Assembly (NCBI GenBank): GCA_027575765.1
Contig: JANBPT010001040.1
Coordinates: 1 to 15,940, forward strand
Direction of reading: 5' to 3'
Source of the DNA: Tieghemiomyces parasiticus
Lineage: Eukaryota > Kickxellomycota > Dimargaritomycetes > Dimargaritales > Dimargaritaceae
DNA length: 15,940 nucleotides
Below the pieces are notes generated by a model. That model had not been told where the DNA came from and did no database searches. It worked only from the letters and a program-made list of their open reading frames with translations. Each line of letters starts with the position of its first letter. Positions within the stretch are counted from its first letter, which is position 1. Of this stretch, positions 15,940-15,940 are shown one piece after another. The position numbers and the translations under genes are program-made.

Positions 15940-15940
15940 A

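Noticed and set aside
1..15940. CRISPR array, bacterial operon or prophage
   Set aside because: There are no short regularly spaced repeats, no ribosome-binding-site-led gene strings, and the tRNA genes have eukaryotic Pol III signals and no encoded CCA.

Overview
The window is nuclear DNA of a eukaryote, most likely a filamentous fungus with a repeat-rich, CpG-depleted genome. It holds no convincing intact protein-coding gene. The longest open frames are about 70-110 codons and match nothing I recognise. The certain genes are four intronless nuclear-type tRNA genes: Leu(AAG) at 5274-5355 (+), Ile(AAT) at 9552-9626 (+), Glu(CTC) at 11918-11989 (+) and Met(CAT, elongator) at 13880-13952 (-). 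Each has Pol III A and B boxes and a downstream T-run. The lineage is inference: tRNA-Glu with a G discriminator looks fungal, and CpG depletion fits a genome with cytosine methylation or RIP-like mutation.

Almost everything else is dispersed repeats. By comparing the window with itself I found several families that look like solo LTRs. They begin TG and end CA, several share TGTTGTG-like and CACAACA-like ends, and some carry TATA boxes. I call them A (about 133 bp), C (about 420 bp), D (about 415 bp), E (about 318 bp), F (about 482 bp) and H (about 330 bp), plus single-copy LTR-like segments X, Y and H'. These are local labels, not database names.

Layout: 1-1157 holds repeat debris, one A copy and short open frames. 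1158-3211 holds a broken C copy with a TA microsatellite at its TATA box, then unassigned sequence. 3212-5269 is the head-to-tail array C-F-C-C-X, ending 4 bp before tRNA-Leu. 5356-7523 is unassigned with one A copy. 7524-9545 is A-C-D-D-Y-E, ending 6 bp before tRNA-Ile. 9627-10264 is unassigned. 10265-11905 is C-D-H'-H-E, ending 12 bp before tRNA-Glu. 11997-13508 is unassigned. An inverted A copy lies at 13509-13640. On the minus strand, C-H-F runs from about 15200 down to 13957 and ends 4 bp before tRNA-Met. The right edge may carry the last codons of a minus-strand gene.

The main result is this organisation. All four tRNA genes are preceded by a 1.2-2 kb pile of different LTRs in the same orientation as the tRNA, each pile ending within about 4-12 bp of the mature tRNA 5' end. 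Many neighbouring LTRs are separated by exactly 4 bp. No such pile lies on the 3' side. This is what repeated integration of tRNA-targeted LTR retrotransposons at a Pol III start site, followed by LTR-LTR recombination, would leave. CpG dinucleotides are nearly absent from the window (none in the first 1,615 bases) but cluster at the tRNA genes and their nearest LTRs.
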